Position numbers and translations under genes: made by a program. The notes beneath the pieces are model-generated. The model saw only the letters and a program-made list of their open reading frames with translations. It was not told the origin of the DNA and searched no databases. This document shows, piece by piece, positions 61,411 through 64,000 of a stretch of DNA of 64,000 bases. The stretch is from Chryseobacterium indologenes (GTDB lineage Bacteria; Bacteroidota; Bacteroidia; Flavobacteriales; Weeksellaceae), in the NCBI RefSeq assembly GCF_001295265.1, contig NZ_LJOD01000011.1, positions 84,158 to 148,157 of the forward strand. Reading direction: 5' to 3'. How positions within the stretch are numbered: position 1 is the stretch's first letter; the number at the start of each line of letters is the position of its first letter.

Positions 61411-62916
61411 ATGAGCAAAGAATCTTACATAGGTGGTGACTATATAGAAACAACCGGTGGTGATGCTAAAACTTTTGCAGGAAAAAGTATTGTAAACTCT
61501 TCTGCACAGCAGTTTGCTCAAAAAGGAGAAACGTCAGGGGTAAGTTACAGCGTAAATACTGCACCACCCTCATTAGGCAGCCTGGATCTTATTAAAATTA
61601 AGATCAACACAACTTTTGATGTCTGCCATGATGAAGTTTCCAGTTTCAGTGAGTTTAAAAGTTTCTGGATATTGGAAGATAAAGGAAAGTACTACCATTG
61701 GCTTAGTCTCAGAGGAAATCCTGAAGACAAAAATAAGCCGGATCCTTTACCTGTCACGCTGGCAAGTACAGACAGTTTTGTGTTCACAGCGACCTTTAAA
61801 GCAAAAGCTCCGGTAGCATGTAAAATCCGGGTTCAGGATTCAAACAAAAGATATGTTTTTAAAGAACAGCAGCATCCTAAAAAAAATAAGGATGAAGAAC
61901 ATGAGCTGACATTCACCTGCGATACAAAGCCCTATAAGGATACCGTGCAGTATCTGGAGAATTTTACCCTCAATTTTGAATATTCCGAAGACGGGAAAAA
62001 TTGGGTGCCCATGAAAAGTGTTAAATTCTGCTTATACCTTACAATAGGAAGTCCGGGATATGATCAACTGTCTCCTTCTTCAGCAAGAGGAGGAGAGTAT
62101 ACTGCTGAAGACGGAAATCGCAGGATTATAAATAGAGCAAACGGTAAAGAAAGCATACTGGAAACATTCCTGTATGTTGGATGTAAATTTGGTAAAGGAT
62201 CCAGAAATGCTGATGAAATTATGAATAATGTCTTTGCTCATATAAAAACTTTAAATGTTGAAAGGGCCCGTATAAAAGGTGCTATGGGATATTGGAGGAA
62301 TACCAGCTCACTCCATGCCAGCAGCATGCGGTTCCGGGGAGTAAGATATTTGATAAAATATGGAGAAGCAAGATGTGGAGAATGGAGTTCTTTTTTACAG
62401 GATATATGCAAAATACAGTCAGGAAGCCTGTTTACAGGCAAATTTGATGATTTTGTAATATTGCCTACAGGAACTGTGGATGCCGGCGGATATAAGAATT
62501 CTCTGTTTTTGGTAAAAGAATGGACAATAAAAGACCCTCTTGCCCCTGTAGATATAAAACAAAAAGCACAGGATTTAAAAAATATACCTCTGAATTTATT
62601 CTGGGATCATGTGTTTACCAAATACGGCAATACATATTTTGATCCCTCTTATGGGTTATCATCAACGGTGAAATTTGCTGATGATGATGCATTATTAAAA
62701 GATTATGCATCAAAAGCTTTGAGCGGTATTCTGTATGCCAAAACAGATCCTGCCAATCCGTTTACAGATGCTATAGCCTATAAGCCACAGGCTGGGAAAT
62801 ATTTAGATCCATTTAAAGATTATACCCTTACCACCGATAAACAGAACAGATACAAATATAAAACGGTTATTTCGGATATGCAGAAAGAGTTGATTAAACA
62901 GATTTATCCTAATTAA
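61411..62916 (+). CDS. Putative T6SS effector with transglutaminase-like Cys-His-Asp triad
   Basis: A 501-residue protein of no family I recognise. N-terminal ~50 residues (SYIGGDYIETTGGDAKTFAG, NSSAQQFAQKGETSG) look like the VgrG tail and probably load it on the spike. Residues ~55-215 are beta-rich. The C-terminal part (~225-420) contains three features in transglutaminase/papain-like order: Cys322 in EARCGEWSSFLQDICK, His400 in LFWDHVFTKYG and Asp411 in NTYFDPSYG, close to the H-x-W...DPTWG pattern of that fold. Activity would be protein cross-linking, deamidation or proteolysis (inference). It lies 12 bases after vgrG and 10 bases before a lipoprotein gene. Confidence 0.7.
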   Translation: MSKESYIGGDYIETTGGDAKTFAGKSIVNSSAQQFAQKGETSGVSYSVNTAPPSLGSLDLIKIKINTTFDVCHDEVSSFSEFKSFWILEDKGKYYHWLSLRGNPEDKNKPDPLPVTLASTDSFVFTATFKAKAPVACKIRVQDSNKRYVFKEQQHPKKNKDEEHELTFTCDTKPYKDTVQYLENFTLNFEYSEDGKNWVPMKSVKFCLYLTIGSPGYDQLSPSSARGGEYTAEDGNRRIINRANGKESILETFLYVGCKFGKGSRNADEIMNNVFAHIKTLNVERARIKGAMGYWRNTSSLHASSMRFRGVRYLIKYGEARCGEWSSFLQDICKIQSGSLFTGKFDDFVILPTGTVDAGGYKNSLFLVKEWTIKDPLAPVDIKQKAQDLKNIPLNLFWDHVFTKYGNTYFDPSYGLSSTVKFADDDALLKDYASKALSGILYAKTDPANPFTDAIAYKPQAGKYLDPFKDYTLTTDKQNRYKYKTVISDMQKELIKQIYPN

Positions 62917-62926
62917 TAAATTGGCT

Positions 62927-63733
62927 ATGAAAAGAATATTTTTTTTGATATTAGTTTTCTTACTACAATTGGTCTCATGTCAAACCCATACAAAATCTAA
63001 TATGAATGCAAATGCTGAATTAATCTTTAATAAAGAACTGGATAAAAACCTTTCTGTTGAGTGCTTTGTAGACAATAGCGGTAATTATTATACCTGGGAA
63101 TTTAAAATCAAAGGCAAAGAAAACAAAACACTTGATCAGTTTAAGATCAGTAAACAGAAACTGAATGAATATAGTCCGCTTGCCGGCAGACCGGGTTTTT
63201 ATAAACAGTTTAAAGTAATTGCAGCCTTTAAGAATATGGATAATATTGTATTCCTGCTGGATAAATTCGGACAGGTTGATGTGCAGTTATATTCTTTATC
63301 AGGAAAGAGTTCCAGAGTTATTATTCCATTCAAAAATTATCAGTTATCCCCAATGGATACAGACATACTGGGAGAGGATTTCCAGGATGTTAAAATGATA
63401 AATAATACCATCTATACCCTTTCAAAACATCTGAGGGAAAACAGCAGGTTTTATCACATTTCAATGGTTGATCTCATTGATAAAAAGGCACAGGAAAGTT
63501 TGATAAATGTATCTGCCAAAGAATCGGTTAAAGACCAGAATGGTGATCAGAAAACAATTGTCCAGCTTGAAGACAGTTCCTACAAATCAACGGGGTTCGG
63601 TTTTAAATTTTCCCTGTTAAATAATAATCTTCTGGAGGTAAAAAAAGATAATGCAGACGATTTTATGACGAGAATTAATTTTGCTCCTTCAAAAATGGAT
63701 AAAAATAAGGACATCAATACAATTATAGAATAA
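62927..63733 (+). CDS. Lipoprotein, probable immunity protein of the T6SS effector
   Basis: A 268-residue lipoprotein: ATG at 62927 (a TTG two codons earlier is less likely), signal peptide and lipobox LQLVSC (Cys18). The mature part predicts as beta-rich with repeated strand pairs (NIVFLLDKFGQVDVQLYSL, NTIYTLSKHLRENSRFYHISMVDL), a propeller-like look. No known family. Position directly after the effector and periplasmic anchoring fit immunity to a toxin delivered to the periplasm; this is inference. Confidence 0.55.
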   Translation: MKRIFFLILVFLLQLVSCQTHTKSNMNANAELIFNKELDKNLSVECFVDNSGNYYTWEFKIKGKENKTLDQFKISKQKLNEYSPLAGRPGFYKQFKVIAAFKNMDNIVFLLDKFGQVDVQLYSLSGKSSRVIIPFKNYQLSPMDTDILGEDFQDVKMINNTIYTLSKHLRENSRFYHISMVDLIDKKAQESLINVSAKESVKDQNGDQKTIVQLEDSSYKSTGFGFKFSLLNNNLLEVKKDNADDFMTRINFAPSKMDKNKDINTIIE

Positions 63734-63754
63734 AACCATATCGAATTTTACTAT

Positions 63755-63785
63755 AAAAGCCCTGTCATAAAACAGGGCTTTTTTT
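63755..63785 (+). terminator. Terminator after the effector/immunity unit
   Basis: Perfect AAAAGCCCTGT/ACAGGGCTTTT stem, 6-base loop and seven T. The 63786-63914 stretch after it shows no gene. Confidence 0.9.
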
Positions 63786-63914
63786 GTGAATTTTACTCTT
63801 CTGTATTCAGAAAATAAACCTTGATACTTCCCGTTTTAGTGTGAAAATAAATACAGTGTCAATTAGAAAGAATAACGATTAATAAAGGGAGTTTCGAGTG
63901 TTTTAAATCAAAAG

Positions 63915-64000
63915 TCGTAGAATTACGACATCAAATCGTAGAATTACTACAATTTTTCAGATTTACAGTGAAAAGCTTTTTTTTAAAAAAAGGTCGTTCT
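63915..64000 (+). repeat. Second copy of the hcp regulatory region, cut by the window end
   Basis: TCGTAGAA sites at 63915 and 63936, 21 bases apart, then 65 bases (63936-64000) matching 58752-58816 at 62 positions. The -7 element would begin at the last base. This predicts an hcp-like gene immediately to the right. Confidence 0.85.

Overview
The window looks like chromosome from a Bacteroidota bacterium close to Chryseobacterium (Weeksellaceae). It is AT-rich, has almost no Shine-Dalgarno sequences, and carries many promoters of the Bacteroidetes TAnnTTTG (-7) / TTTG (-33) type. It also has a type 9 secretion C-terminal sorting domain, subtype iii type VI secretion (T6SS) genes with TssO/TssR-like proteins, curli genes with Bacteroidetes-style domain extensions, and a homogentisate pathway. 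No rRNA, tRNA, insertion sequence, integrase or CRISPR array was seen.

Layout. 1-7.1 kb: an M16 peptidase cut by the left edge, a PcrA/UvrD helicase and a TonB-dependent receptor. 7.1-10.2 kb: a thiamine salvage operon (thiM-thiE-thiD-tenA, minus strand) behind a TPP riboswitch and a clear promoter. 10.4-15.4 kb: two alpha/beta hydrolases, a HipA-like kinase/DUF3037 pair, a secreted SGNH hydrolase with PKD and T9SS domains, and a small lipoprotein resembling the Ivy lysozyme inhibitors. 15.4-23.2 kb: tyrosine/homogentisate catabolism (hppD, hmgA, fahA, a CoA-transferase, a flavin reductase-like protein) with a decayed GxxExxY gene inside it. 23.3-25.9 kb: a TonB receptor coupled to a periplasmic thioredoxin-like protein, under a promoter buried in a perfect DtxR-like palindrome. 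26-40 kb: mostly small redox and electrophile-handling enzymes (HxlR regulator, quinone reductases, aldo-keto reductases, DJ-1 family, AhpD-like, DoxX, nitronate monooxygenase) plus three acetyltransferases. 40-43.4 kb: an mpl/plsC/Nudix operon. 43.7-49.1 kb: a curli operon (two curlin-repeat proteins, a CsgH-like/CsgE fusion, CsgF, CsgG with an added beta-barrel, a propeller lipoprotein). 49.4-53.9 kb: two LuxR-type regulators with altered receiver domains flank OsmC, RNase G, a 29-residue very basic protein and HU. 54-63.7 kb: T6SS envelope genes (TssO-, TssQ/O-, TssP-like and TssR), then Hcp, VgrG, a probable transglutaminase-fold effector and a lipoprotein that is probably its immunity protein.

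Most interesting signal: the hcp-vgrG-effector-immunity unit. Its effector carries a Cys-His-Asp triad in transglutaminase-like motifs that I do not recognise as a described T6SS effector family. The 65-bp sequence ending at the hcp promoter -7 element recurs almost unchanged (62/65) as the last bases of the window. Each copy is accompanied by two TCGTAGAA-type sites 21 bp apart. This predicts a second hcp-like cassette just outside the window, under the same activator-dependent control.
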